Positions 49,601 through 55,582 of a stretch of 64,000 nucleotides of DNA are shown piece by piece. Every line of letters starts with the position of its first letter. The stretch's first letter is position 1. Source of the stretch: Amphiura filiformis (lineage: Eukaryota > Echinodermata > Ophiuroidea > Amphilepidida > Amphiuridae); assembly GCF_039555335.1 (NCBI RefSeq), contig NC_092629.1, forward strand, positions 35,690,965 through 35,754,964, given 5' to 3'. Under the pieces are notes generated by a model. That model had not been told where the DNA came from. It did not search any database and saw nothing but the letters and a program-made list of their open reading frames with translations. A program made the translations under genes and the position numbers.

Positions 49601-49616
49601 TTTTATGTACTATTAA
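18219..49616 (+). CDS. Calx-beta/EGF/SEA type I membrane protein with TSP3 array, right copy (5' partial, 3' complete)
   Basis: Eighteen exons join in phase to 972 residues plus stop (2921 nt with two leading bases). Domain order: last TSP3 units; Calx-beta 1 (19164-19268, 20415-20642), 2 (21198-21299, 24683-24916) and 3 (27504-27608, 28053-28388); a linker (28563-28769); Calx-beta 4 (29093-29197, 30354-30587); EGF (31662-31748); calcium-binding EGF (35035-35163); SEA-like (36682-36824, 40126-40327); EGF (44156-44228, 46115-46167); transmembrane plus tail (47619-47938); tail end (49533-49616). All introns are phase 1 except those splitting the SEA (0), the last EGF (2) and the tail (0). The family is known from calcium-dependent adhesion and matrix proteins; a cell-surface role in adhesion or matrix contact is inferred. 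I do not recognise a named orthologue. The 5' end, with most of the TSP3 array, is lost in the N gap. Confidence 0.9.
19164..19268 (+). CDS. Calx-beta 1, first-half exon
   Basis: 105 bp, acceptor CCAACAG, donor GTTG/GTAAGT, phase 1. Encodes the opening strands [18 protein letters not shown]. Confidence 0.88.
19776..20131. mobile_element. TTAA-flanked MITE (GGGGTACTACACCCC family), right arm only
   Basis: Ends are GGGGTACTACACCCC and GGGGTGTAGTACCCCC, with TTAA at 19772-19775 and 20132-20135. The left arm holds the uninterrupted site ACCCTTAACTATA at 7623-7626, so the insertion is polymorphic between arms and defined to the base. The interior is itself a near-palindrome. Confidence 0.93.
20415..20642 (+). 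CDS. Calx-beta 1, second-half exon
   Basis: 228 bp, acceptor TTTTCAG, donor GATA/GTAAGT. Encodes [20 protein letters not shown] and the closing TTVIIGDCD strand; three cysteines suggest a disulfide. Confidence 0.88.
21198..21299 (+). CDS. Calx-beta 2, first-half exon
   Basis: 102 bp, acceptor ATTGTAG, donor TTGG/GTAAGT, phase 1. Encodes [19 protein letters not shown]. Intact in both arms. Confidence 0.85.
21838..22052. mobile_element. Diverged MITE copy, right arm
   Basis: Right-arm partner of 4850-5062, with GGTGGTACTACACCCC at one end. It is followed directly by an insertion of about 2.3 kb absent from the left arm. Confidence 0.6.
22448..23491. mobile_element. 1044-bp foldback element with long terminal inverted repeats
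   Basis: Flanked by TA. Ends read CAGGATGTC and GACACCCTG, and the inverted repeats continue for about 170 bp (sharing GAGGGCGCAA-like and CATACCAAAATATATTT segments). Internal direct repeats CAGCACAGTAAACTCAGTTC occur twice at about 22838 and 22913. No transposase is seen. Confidence 0.8.
23787..24160 (-). pseudogene. Penelope-like element GIY-YIG endonuclease fragment
   Basis: On the minus strand [17 protein letters not shown] is readable, the conserved start of the GIY-YIG domain of Penelope-like retroelements. After a stop and frameshift a second frame gives [20 protein letters not shown] and EIKDR, the continuation of that domain. The reverse transcriptase part is not present. A dead 3' remnant. 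Confidence 0.8.
24683..24916 (+). CDS. Calx-beta 2, second-half exon
   Basis: 234 bp, acceptor TTTTTACAG, donor AGAT/GTGAGT, phase 1. Encodes [20 protein letters not shown] and the VVVIEDTR end strand. Confidence 0.88.
25081..25327. mobile_element. 247-bp palindromic element, right arm only
   Basis: Terminal repeats of about 40 bp start ATGTGATGCGATCAAGCAAA and match almost perfectly in inverted orientation. The corresponding left-arm intron lacks it. AT-rich flanks (TAAT, AATT) obscure the exact target duplication. Confidence 0.8.
25520..26331. mobile_element. 812-bp TTAA-flanked insertion with terminal hairpins, right arm only
   Basis: TTAA at 25516-25519 and 26332-26335; the empty site in the left arm is 2760-2763. 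Each end folds on itself (GACTACCCCGTAGTC at one end, GGACTATGGCATAGTCC at the other), and an internal hairpin AGTTAGGCC...GGCCTAACT is present. No coding capacity is seen. Confidence 0.88.
26336..26709. mobile_element. TTAA-flanked MITE, right-arm copy
   Basis: Counterpart of 2382-2759, with the same terminal repeats. The TTAA at its left end (26332-26335) is shared with the 812-bp element at 25520-26331, so two elements abut at one target. Confidence 0.85.
26871..27223. mobile_element. Second copy of the GGGGTACTACACCCC TTAA-MITE, right arm only
   Basis: TTAA at 26867-26870 and 27224-27227; ends GGGGGTACTACACCCC and GGGGTGTAATACCCCCC. The left arm has the empty site at 2169-2172 (CTTTTAAGAATC). 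Confidence 0.93.
27504..27608 (+). CDS. Calx-beta 3, first-half exon
   Basis: 105 bp, acceptor TTCCACAG, donor TTTTG/GTCAGT, phase 1. Encodes [19 protein letters not shown]. Confidence 0.85.
28053..28388 (+). CDS. Calx-beta 3, second-half exon with Ser/Gly/Asn loop
   Basis: 336 bp, phase 1. The loop consists of SGGN-type repeats and an acidic DDDDYDDYD stretch, followed by the Calx-beta core [20 protein letters not shown]. It is 6 bp shorter than in the left copy, in frame. Confidence 0.87.
28563..28769 (+). CDS. Linker exon of unknown fold
   Basis: 207 bp, acceptor TTTCTGCAG, putative donor CCCT/GTAATA, phase 1 at both ends. No recognised domain; it sits between Calx-beta 3 and 4. Downstream of the donor the open frame runs into a dispersed inverted-repeat element, so the exon should end before it. 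Confidence 0.45.
28812..28957. repeat. Palindromic dispersed repeat (copy 2)
   Basis: Right-arm partner of 18-170; begins CTCTATCGCTGAGCGACGAG just after the linker exon. Confidence 0.75.
29093..29197 (+). CDS. Calx-beta 4, first-half exon
   Basis: 105 bp, acceptor ATCCCAG, donor ATGT/GTAAGT, phase 1. Encodes [20 protein letters not shown], a textbook Calx-beta opening. A long TTTC microsatellite starts 34 bp after the donor. Confidence 0.88.
29232..29422. repeat. TTTC/GTTC microsatellite, about 190 bp
   Basis: Tandem TTTC with internal GTTC blocks, 34 bp downstream of a Calx-beta donor in the right gene. Likely highly length-polymorphic. Confidence 0.97.
30354..30587 (+). CDS. Calx-beta 4, second-half exon
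   Basis: 234 bp, acceptor TTCCAG, donor AATG/GTAATC, phase 1. Encodes [20 protein letters not shown] and the end strand [14 protein letters not shown], including the acidic residues that bind calcium in this family. Confidence 0.92.
30627..30900. mobile_element. TIR element ending TACCGTAAAAACTCGAT
   Basis: Starts TACCGTAAAAACTCGATAGT and ends ATCGAGTTTTTACGGTA. A fragment of the same end lies at 43090-43110. Inside, on the minus strand, GTAGCTCAGTTGGC resembles a tRNA A box, but no complete tRNA is formed. Confidence 0.75.
31627..31659. repeat. CTTT microsatellite forming a splice acceptor tract
   Basis: CTTT repeats run directly into CAG at 31659-31661 and constitute the whole polypyrimidine tract of the EGF exon acceptor. 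Confidence 0.9.
31662..31748 (+). CDS. EGF-like domain exon
   Basis: 87 bp, phase 1. Encodes [16 protein letters not shown] and PPEFTGSVC: six cysteines, the short reprolysin/tenascin-like EGF form. The acceptor polypyrimidine tract is a CTTT microsatellite running directly into the CAG. Confidence 0.9.
   Translation, partial: ETAIVRTEVPAEATCANVLRNLLEVCVM
31750..33150. other. Intron, mostly unassigned
   Basis: Besides the short CAGTGGCGGCACC element at the start, no exon or complete transposon was recognised. A lone B-box-like GGGGTTCAACTCC occurs near 32550. Confidence 0.5.
33155..33415. mobile_element. CAGCAAACAC-type MITE copy
   Basis: Ends AGCAAACACCAAAACG and GATGTGTTTGCTGGGA, with repeated AACGTTTT and TATAACCCGACATTTAAACG inside. 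Same family as 44305-44661; fragments at 46956-47000 and 55600-55720. Confidence 0.7.
34273..34614. mobile_element. TTAA-flanked MITE (AAGGGCATTTCGTGAT family), copy 1
   Basis: TTAA at 34269-34272 and 34615-34618. Ends AGGAGTATTTCGTGATC and GATCACGAAATGCCCTT. An internal palindrome GAACGAAATT repeats around GTGCACCAG. A second, inverted copy is at 47281-47589. Confidence 0.85.
35035..35163 (+). CDS. Calcium-binding EGF domain exon
   Basis: 129 bp, phase 1, acceptor GATTCAG, donor TTGG/GTAAGA. Opens DVNEC and contains [10 protein letters not shown], the CxNxxxxYxC consensus for Asp/Asn beta-hydroxylation in cbEGF domains. Six cysteines are present. Confidence 0.92.
35911..36464. mobile_element. 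About 550-bp foldback element
   Basis: Left arm AAATTATTGGACGCCCGTAC... and right arm ...GGGTGTCCGATAATTTAC are inverted repeats sharing AGCAAAACAC and AGAACCACCTACCTACC. A second inner inverted pair starts CACTGAAAGTAAAA. A CA/CCCACC-rich tract lies at 35995-36050. Confidence 0.8.
36682..36824 (+). CDS. SEA-like domain, first exon
   Basis: 143 bp, phase 1 in and phase 0 out (AACAAG/GTAGGA). Encodes [20 protein letters not shown] onward, with an NLS glycosylation site. Together with 40126-40327 it forms a domain of about 110 residues. Confidence 0.75.
36900..37000 (-). other. tRNA-like sequence (degenerate), class II type
   Basis: On the minus strand an A box (GTGGACGAGCGG) and B box (GGTTCGAATCC) are spaced as in tRNAs, and CCACCG/CGGTGG can pair as an acceptor stem. 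Anticodon and T stems do not pair well, so this looks like a Leu/Ser-type tRNA pseudogene or SINE head. Confidence 0.45.
37000..39000. other. Intron, no gene recognised
   Basis: Contains a pyrimidine-rich stretch (38395-38530) and no supported exon. Open frames there follow base composition rather than any protein pattern. Confidence 0.5.
39010..39213 (+). other. Open frame of unknown origin inside the SEA intron
   Basis: A 67-codon frame ending [13 protein letters not shown]. It has balanced, non-repetitive composition, but no recognised family and no splice sites tying it to the gene. May be a transposon remnant linked to the Penelope-like signal at 39845. Confidence 0.25.
39845..39885 (+). 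ncRNA. Hammerhead-like motif of a Penelope-type retroelement
   Basis: CTTGATAAAGGACC and GGTCCGAAACGTCG enclose ATT, giving a GGACC/GGTCC stem followed by GAAAC. This matches the stem II and GAAA part of hammerhead ribozymes carried by Penelope-like elements. The CUGAUGA box is imperfect, so catalysis is doubtful. Confidence 0.4.
40126..40327 (+). CDS. SEA-like domain, second exon
   Basis: 202 bp, phase 0 in and phase 1 out (ACAG/GTAAGT). Encodes [20 protein letters not shown] then [12 protein letters not shown]. The layout (F-x-x-x-Y early, then a hydrophobic strand ending GS-x-x-V-x-Y) is that of SEA domains, which lie next to the membrane in mucins and adhesion receptors. The self-cleavage motif of cleaving SEA domains is GSVVV; GSIEV is a variant, so cleavage is uncertain. 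A LINE fragment begins about 50 bp after the donor. Confidence 0.75.
40376..41793 (+). mobile_element. Non-LTR retrotransposon (LINE) fragment with internal deletion
   Basis: Encodes the C-terminal part of an apurinic-type endonuclease: [33 protein letters not shown] and [13 protein letters not shown]. Connecting-region remnants follow (41050-41550), then, with no reverse transcriptase domain, a 3' tail ending in tandem GAAT repeats (41767-41793). Several stops and frameshifts make it dead. It begins about 50 bp after the SEA donor, in gene orientation. Confidence 0.85.
41800..43120. other. Intron, mostly unassigned
   Basis: Contains a perfect-looking hairpin around 42362-42424 (GCCAGTTTGGTTACGCTCC against its inverse, loop CTCCACGTGTGGAG) and a smaller one at about 42455-42495 (ATTATTATCATAATCTGAAA region). 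No exon seen. Confidence 0.6.
43128..43841. mobile_element. 714-bp TTAA-flanked inverted-repeat element
   Basis: TTAA at 43124-43127 and 43842-43845. Ends GGTTGGTCTGAACTCTGGAA and TTCCAGGGTTCAGACCAACC. The interior includes a relative of the TA element at 5860-6351 (TCTGAAATATACATTTTGTT and its inverse). Confidence 0.85.
44156..44228 (+). CDS. Membrane-proximal EGF, first part
   Basis: 73 bp, phase 1 in and phase 2 out (TGCTC/GTAAGT). Encodes [20 protein letters not shown], carrying the first four cysteines together with the following GC. Confidence 0.85.
44305..44661. mobile_element. 357-bp MITE with perfect 17-bp ends and TA duplication
   Basis: Ends CCCAGCAAACACAAAAC and GTTTTGTGTTTGCTGGG, flanked by TA. 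The interior consists of AACATTTTAAAAACATTTT-type repeats and TATAACCCGACATTTTAA. Starts 76 bp after an EGF donor. TA duplication suggests a Tc1/mariner-type mobiliser. Confidence 0.9.
44845..45979. mobile_element. Nested pair of inverted-repeat elements
   Basis: Outer ends TACCGTAAAATTCCGTCTA and TAGACGGAATTCTACGGTA. Inserted inside is a TA-flanked element (44873-45737) with ends CAGCCTGTCTCAAAAAAAT and its inverse, and inverted repeats of about 200 bp. Confidence 0.85.
46115..46167 (+). CDS. Membrane-proximal EGF, second part
   Basis: 53 bp, acceptor TTACAG, donor CCTG/GTAAGA. Encodes [17 protein letters not shown] and supplies cysteines five and six. Phase 2 in, phase 1 out, matching both neighbours. 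Confidence 0.85.
47281..47589. mobile_element. TTAA-flanked MITE, copy 2, 29 bp before the transmembrane exon
   Basis: TTAA at 47277-47280 and 47590-47593. Ends AAGGGCATTTCGCGATTC and GATCACGAAATACTCG. Inverted relative to copy 1. Its end lies so near the acceptor at 47617-47618 that the branch-point region abuts the element. Confidence 0.85.
47619..47938 (+). CDS. Transmembrane and cytoplasmic exon
   Basis: 320 bp, phase 1 in and phase 0 out. About 16 extracellular residues lead into a single hydrophobic helix ([20 protein letters not shown]) followed by the stop-transfer run CKRRR, giving a type I topology. The cytoplasmic part is rich in Ser, Pro, Gln and His and has no recognised domain. 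Confidence 0.92.
48070..49340. other. Last intron, mostly unassigned
   Basis: A palindromic stretch at about 48770-49260 (AGTACTTACCCCCCCCC against GGGGGGTAATTACTTTTTGA, with ATTTCTGCACATTTTGAC segments) looks like another foldback element. No exon seen. Confidence 0.55.
49345..49497. mobile_element. Dispersed TATAATGAAAGAC inverted repeat, copy 3
   Basis: Ends ATAATGAAAGACAGAGATAA and CAGTCTTTCATTATA. Contains CGTACTGCGCAGGTCGGC and TGACGTCAGACGCG, shared with 4070-4270 (left arm) and 24935-25075 (right arm). Lies immediately before the last coding exon. Confidence 0.75.
49533..49616 (+). CDS. Last coding exon, end of cytoplasmic tail
   Basis: 84 bp including TAA, phase 0, acceptor TTTTCAG. 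Ends [15 protein letters not shown]. The paired tyrosines could be phosphorylation sites, and the final Met-Tyr-Tyr could suit a class II PDZ domain; both are inference. A dispersed inverted repeat ends only about 35 bp before this exon. Confidence 0.85.
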   Translation: MMAIEDQPLGVLDYYNGDSQGADFMYY

Positions 49617-50115
49617 AGAATTAAAGAAATAAGTAAATGACAACTTGAACCAATCCAATAGTGTTATCCCTCATCTTTATTCATCCAGTTTAACTCCAAA
49701 ACGTCAGGTGCCTTTTTGTAAATAAAAAATATTAAAAAAATACCTTTAGCTATATAGATATTATATATTGTATGCGTTCTGTCATGAATCGCTATGTATT
49801 GTAAACAGCATATTAAATAGCTTGTCAACTCAATTCATTGAAATGAATTCAGTAGTAACTCTAAAATGTCAGCTGCCTTTTTGTAATAAAAAAAACACCT
49901 TTAGCTATATATATATTATATATTTTCTATGCTTTCTGCTATGTATCGCTATGTATTGTAAACATGATAAATACCTTGTAAACTCAATTCATTGAAATTA
50001 ATTCAGTTTTCCTTTTTGTAAATAAAAATGTTCAAAAAATGCCATAAGCTATATAAATATGAAATATTATATATTCCATGCTTTCTGCTATGTATCGCTA
50101 TGTATTGTTGCTGTA
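49617..50115 (+). repeat. 3' UTR region with degenerate tandem repeat
   Basis: After the stop codon an AATAAA at 49721-49726 is a plausible poly(A) signal. From about 49690 to 50115 a unit of roughly 135-165 bp is repeated about three times. Each copy contains CCTTTTTGTA followed by an AATAAA-like run, a TATATATTATATATT segment and CGCTATGTATTGT. The repeat therefore multiplies candidate poly(A) signals. Confidence 0.75.
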
Positions 50116-50504
50116 AAATATATTATAGAGTCTCAAGGTTTGCTAAAGATACAAACTTGAAACTATTTCAAGATGAACAAGAAAATTTACGTTCACATTA
50201 TTCTCAAAAACGTTTACGGTTTTTGTTTTTTGGTTTAAAATGGCCCTCTAGAGACCAATCGATGTTATTCTGGATAATTCGCTTTGATTCCCGTATGCTG
50301 GCGAAGCCACAGATAACATTACTTTGTATAGAGTACAACGTTATTGTTTTTGGTGACTGTGCCAAACTGTTTTTGTCGCAGTCGATGTATATCCCGTAGG
50401 GCACTTCACGAACCGTATCGGCTTCAAAACCCAAACCGTTGGATGACCGCTGGTGGCGCTATGACAGAACCTTCTATTTGTCATTATGCGGTTATCACGA
50501 CGAT

Positions 50505-50672
50505 ATGCCAGTAGCTTTGAAGTTCAGCGTGCTCTGTGTTAGCGTAGCGGTACTTGGTGCGTGTACATACTTCTACGCGTACAATCAAAGTGGCGCGTAT
50601 GTACACGCAAGAAATAACGCTAAGCCAACGCAGCACACGCTGAACTTCAAAGCCAGTACCGGTGACACGAGG
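50505..50672. repeat. Inverted repeat of about 165 bp
   Basis: AGCTTTGAAGTTCAGCGTGC against its near-inverse, with a GCGTGTACATAC / GTATGTACACGC inner stem. Non-coding. Confidence 0.7.
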
Positions 50673-51384
50673 TAGATATTATAGACTATAATATGTTGTC
50701 TTTGCCATTATGTGCCGATTGCAGGGTGTTACTACACGAACCTGCCTTATTTTTATACAGAAGCACACAATGATACTATTTTGCGCCGAAATATGATGAT
50801 TGCTGAAGTGTGCTGGTGTTGGAAAATGTACAATAAATAGCTATTACATACCAGAATTCTGGTGAAATAAATAAAACGAATTGTAAAAATATATAAAAGT
50901 ATGTGTAGTACTTTTTGTTTTACACATCTGGACCAATTTATACCGACATATATCATTGCGTTTCGGTCACAATGGTTCATTATGTAAAAAGGTGGCCGAT
51001 TTGAAAGTTGTACCTGGGCCAATAGGAGTAACATCACAAACAATACAGCACGCTAGGCATATTCATGTGTTGGTTAAGGAAAGTTGACGTCTATGGACTC
51101 AGATGGCCACATACGGTTTTTTTTTTCACTTTTACATTTCGTAATTAGTTTTGTTAGGTGACTAATAACTAAATGGATCTTATAGTTGGCGTTACTGAAA
51201 TAAATAAAACGATTAACAAAATGAGGATATAAATCACCCCCCCTTTAATGTGAGGACAAGAAAAATACGTGAGTACAAATTTCCTCACTTTTTTTAGCTA
51301 TGGTAATATTCCTATATATACTCTGATCAGCACTTAATCAGCGGGATTCATAACATCGTGTATTGATATAAAGTCGGCACAAAA

Positions 51385-51815
51385 AATAACGCAGCTGTTG
51401 TAAATACGCTTATAGCTTCAGAACAAATAATTGTTTCCACAATATTTCTACATAGAAAGAAGGATGATTTACGCGCATTTTGTCAAATGTCGTTCAATAT
51501 TAACAACACAGTAGTGCTTTTAAAGAAAAATATCCGAATTTGAAAGTTGCAGTTTACAGCGATCAATGGTTATTACGCAAGCATCGTGGCACGTTACACC
51601 CTCCATTATCTTCGCGCTGACATCAAATCAATACAAATAGCTGCAACTTTTAAATTCGAGCATTTTTCTTTTCAAAAAATTGGACATATGGGGTATCAAA
51701 ATGCGCGTAATGACCATCCTGCTTTCTTTCTGTCTTGAAATATTGTGAACACAATTATTAGTTCTGACACTATAGGCGTATTTATAACAGCTGCGTTACT
51801 TTTTGTGAAGTCTTT
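51385..51815. mobile_element. About 430-bp foldback element
   Basis: AACGCAGCTGTTGTAAATACG and CGTATTTATAACAGCTGCGTT are its ends; the arms also share AGAAAGAAGGATGATTTACG-like sequence in inverse. No target duplication was resolved. Confidence 0.75.
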
Positions 51816-53126
51816 ATGTAGAATTGCGTACAAACATATTGGCGCACCATCTACGCGGACCGCGGTTTGCGTATTGTTTGACACTTGCTTTTGTAAATTT
51901 AAGCAGGCGTAAGTTGGGACTTCATTGACGCGCGCAGTAACAAAAACCGAATATTACTAGCTGTACATATTCCTATATCATATAGTATTGAGAGCGAGTT
52001 GTGCAGCGCTTGTTTACTCGCCTTGCATCACTGAGTACGAGTCCCGGGCTCAAGCCCAGGCCGTTTTCAAGTACTATATGTGCACTTCGTTTATCCCGAC
52101 CCATGCTCGCTCTCGGGAATTCCCCGGTTTCCACCTAGCTGCTTTCAAAATCGTTGACTAGTTGTTTGGTTATCAAACCCTTCCTTCACCCATTAGAATT
52201 TGGGGAGCTGCGCAGATAATTGGTCTCCATCTTCAGCGATTTGACTGACGTTTATGGTGGCCTATAGGACGTTAGTGGTTTTAATTGATTTATTCTACCG
52301 TACCAAACTAGTGGTTACTGATCATGTAGAAAAAAAGAAAGAAAAAAAGCAGCTGGTGATTTGAAGATCCCATGTAAAAATAAATAAAGCAAAGTAGAAT
52401 ATTTGAAAGCCTAAATACAGAAAGTTGTGCAATTAGTTACATAAATGTTATGTCGTTTTGTCCGAAACATGATGACATGTTTTATTATATGTTTATATAT
52501 TATATTTTAATGTAATTACATTTTGTGAGATAATCTTTGTAGATGAAGACCTTCAAACAGCACGAGAACATTTTCTGGAACCATTATAATGTATCTCTGC
52601 TCAGCCGTGACTCAAGTAACATTTATTTACCATGATATTAACTATTTATCTTTCAAAACACACAATTTCTATCAGAGTACCTGTAATTACGCAATCTCAT
52701 TTGTATAACATTATTGCTATATGTACACTAACAATTTTCAACATGGGAGGGAAAGTTGTACAATGAAGGCACCTGTAATAGAAATTAGCATAAGTACCGA
52801 AGCACTTTAAAAAGCCTATTATTTTGGTATGAGGTAATCTGAGTATATTCATCGATAATTGGAAAAGTAGAAATGTAGTGTAACGTTTGGTAATACTGAT
52901 AGCTAGTAATATTTAGCATATTATTTTGCTTTTGTATTTTATACGGGAAAAGTAAAGTCTGCATGACTCAACCTTGTCTTTATCATCACTTGTCTTCTTA
53001 TTTTTTAATTTAACTTTGTGTTTGTGTTTGTGTTTGAAAATTTCTTTATTATTAGTGGTTAGTGTTTGAAAAGTTTTACGTGAAATAATTTGCTTTTGAA
53101 TCCCACTAACCACTTATTTATAAAAG
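51816..53126. other. Intergenic, little recognised
   Basis: A B-box-like GGGCTCAAGCCC in a GC-richer block (51995-52140) may be a SINE remnant. The rest is AT-rich without a supported gene. Confidence 0.45.
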
Positions 53127-53930
53127 AACGCTTATTGATTTCTTACTGAACGCTTATTGATTTCTTACTGAACGCTTATTGATTTCTTACTGAACCCTTA
53201 TTGATTTCTTGCTGAACGATTATTGATTTCTTACTGAACGATTATTGATTTCTTACTGAACGATTATTGATTTCTTACTGAACGCTCATTGATTACTTAC
53301 TGAACGCTTATTGATTTCTTACTGAACGCTTATTGATTTCTTACTGAACGCTTATTGATTTCTTACTGAACGCTTATTGATTTCTTATTGAACGCTTATT
53401 GATTTCTTACTGAACGCTTATTGATTTCCTATTGAACGCTTATTGGTTTCTTACTGAACGCTTATTGATTTCCTATTGAACGCTTATTGATTTCTTACTG
53501 AACGATTATTGATTTCTTACTGAACGCTTATTGCTTTCCTATTGAACGCTTATTGATTTCTTACTGAACGATTATTTATTCTTACTGAACGCTTATTGAT
53601 TTCTTACTGAACGCTTATTGCTTTCCTATTGAACGCTTATTGATTTCTTACTGAACGATTATTGATTTCTTACTGAGCGCTTATTGATTTCTAACTGAAC
53701 GATTATTGATTTCTTACTGAACGCTTATTGCTTTACTATTGAGCGCTTATTGATTTCTTACTGAACGCTTATTGCTTTACTATTGAACGCTTATTGATTT
53801 CTTACTGAACGATTATTTATTCTTACTGAACGATTATTGATTTCTAACTGAACGTTTATTGATTTCTTACTGAAAGCAATTGACCACTAATTTCTTGCTG
53901 AAATCTAACGATTATTGATTTCTTACTGAA
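53127..53930. repeat. 22-bp minisatellite, about 34 copies
   Basis: Unit AACGCTTATTGATTTCTTAC plus TG. Variants AACGATTATTG, TTGCTTTCCTATTG and TTGCTTTACTATTG are interspersed, giving hints of multi-unit blocks. It decays after about 53870. Confidence 0.95.
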
Positions 53931-54269
53931 CGTTATTTGGTACCGAACGCTGATTTCTGACTGAATACTTATCCTCCCCGGGGAGGATAACAGTACGCGT
54001 GGGAAACGCTTATGATATGGAAATTTTATTTTGAACAAAATTGTTTAATCACTATTGACGGTTTCACCTACCATGGTCAATATTGAGTAAAATATCGGTT
54101 TAGTTTAAAAAAAAGTTTTCTTACTGTAGGCCTATCTACAAATCTGATCTATTCAGTCATTATTTGGGATCCAAAGAATTTGAATGTTTAACAGGGGTGG
54201 TCACAATGTTTTTGGCAGGCTGAGAGGGGGAAAGCGATTTATTTATCATTTACTTATCTTTATTACTTT

Positions 54270-54630
54270 ATTTATTCATTTTGTTTAATTAATTAATTAA
54301 TTAATTAATTTATTAATTTATTTATTTATTACTTAATTACTTAATTAAATAATTAATTGATTGATTGACTGATTTATTTATTATAATTATTAAGGTTTGT
54401 TCAATCAATCAGTTAATTTATCAATCATCAATCAAACAAACAATGAATATGAATAATTACATGATATTCAATTTTCGATCAATAGACGTATCAAACCATC
54501 AAACAATGAATAAATGAACTGATCGACCAAGAGCCCTTTTTCTAAAGTGTGTGGTTAAACAAAATAAATACATAATTATTTTTCTACAAACAAACAAACA
54601 AATAAATAAATAAATAAATAAATAAACAAA

Positions 54631-54665
<35 letters not shown>

Positions 54666-54680
54666 ATGAATAAATAAAAT
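54270..54680. repeat. TTAA/TTTA and AAATA simple-repeat region
   Basis: TTAATTAATTAA runs at 54288-54350 and AAATAAATAAAT runs at 54597-54677, separated by ATCAATCA-type sequence. Confidence 0.9.
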
Positions 54681-54794
54681 AGCAAGTCCAGTTGACTAGA
54701 TTTTAATTAAATCAACTTGATAATTAAATAAATAAGAATAATTTTTACAAATGGTATCGTAGCATTGCATTCACACACAAAAAAACAAATAATA

Positions 54795-54872
54795 CATTGC
54801 AGATAGGAGGACTCGAACCAACGATCTTGACATTACCAGACTGATGCTCTACCACTGAGCTATGACAGCATC
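54795..54872 (-). other. tRNA-like sequence (tRNA pseudogene or SINE head)
   Basis: The minus strand shows a perfect A box (TAGCTCAGTGG) and B box (GGTTCGAGTCC) at tRNA spacing. The anticodon stem does not pair convincingly, so the identity is not called. Confidence 0.5.
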
Positions 54873-55159
54873 TAGTGATGGAGACCAGGTTTTTAGCTTA
54901 TACATTGTTCGTCTGTGACAATGCCGCCTCGTGAAATAAATAAATGAAATAGACAAGTTATTTTGATATCAATCTTTTTTCCAATAGAGCCTAACTTATA
55001 TTTTCTTTAGAGCAGGGACAAATATTTCCCCCTTTCTACAATTTAAGCCCAAATAGGAATCTACGTTACTTCTTTTATTACTGATTTAATTCCGCGATTT
55101 GTTCCATTAAGCAATATCAAGGATTAATATTACATGTCTCACAACAGATATTTAATTGG

Positions 55160-55582
55160 CTTAATGGTCTTGCACAGTGCTTTGTAACCAGGAGGTACCG
55201 AGATCGATTCCCGCCTATGCCTACAATTTTTTTTCAAGACTGGGAAATAATAAGTTTATTTCACTAAATTATTCATGACTTGCCCAACCTGGTGGTGTAA
55301 AGTGCTCCCCATAACATATGAATATTAAGCAATGACACAATGGCTAATTTAAATAAAAATGCGGCACATGCAAATGAGGGATAGCATATGAAATGGACAT
55401 GGTAGTGAGAAGCGCATGATTTGAGATGGGTTTTGGTAGGCTTAAACATTCTTAAATTTCTTAACATCCTGCACATTTTGTCTTCAAAAATACTTAAATT
55501 TTATAAGTATGTAAGTTTGCTTGTCTGAATCAATTCAAATTCGGAGATAATTGCGTTTCAAGACCTGATGCACAGAATGATG
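55160..55582. repeat. Dispersed repeat, intact copy, with tRNA-like head
   Basis: Begins with TTGGCTTAATGGTCTTG and GATCGATTCCCGCC, an A-box/B-box-like pair. The part 55193-55380 recurs at 62291-62480, and 55380-55582 recurs at 63363-63580, nearly identically. Contains no gene. Confidence 0.8.

Noticed and set aside
50028-50675. Frames of 76-123 codons downstream of the gene
   Set aside because: They overlap the 3' tandem repeats and a palindrome; no recognisable domain.
53127-53930. CRISPR-like periodic repeat
   Set aside because: Units are contiguous with no unique spacers and the genome is eukaryotic; it is a minisatellite.
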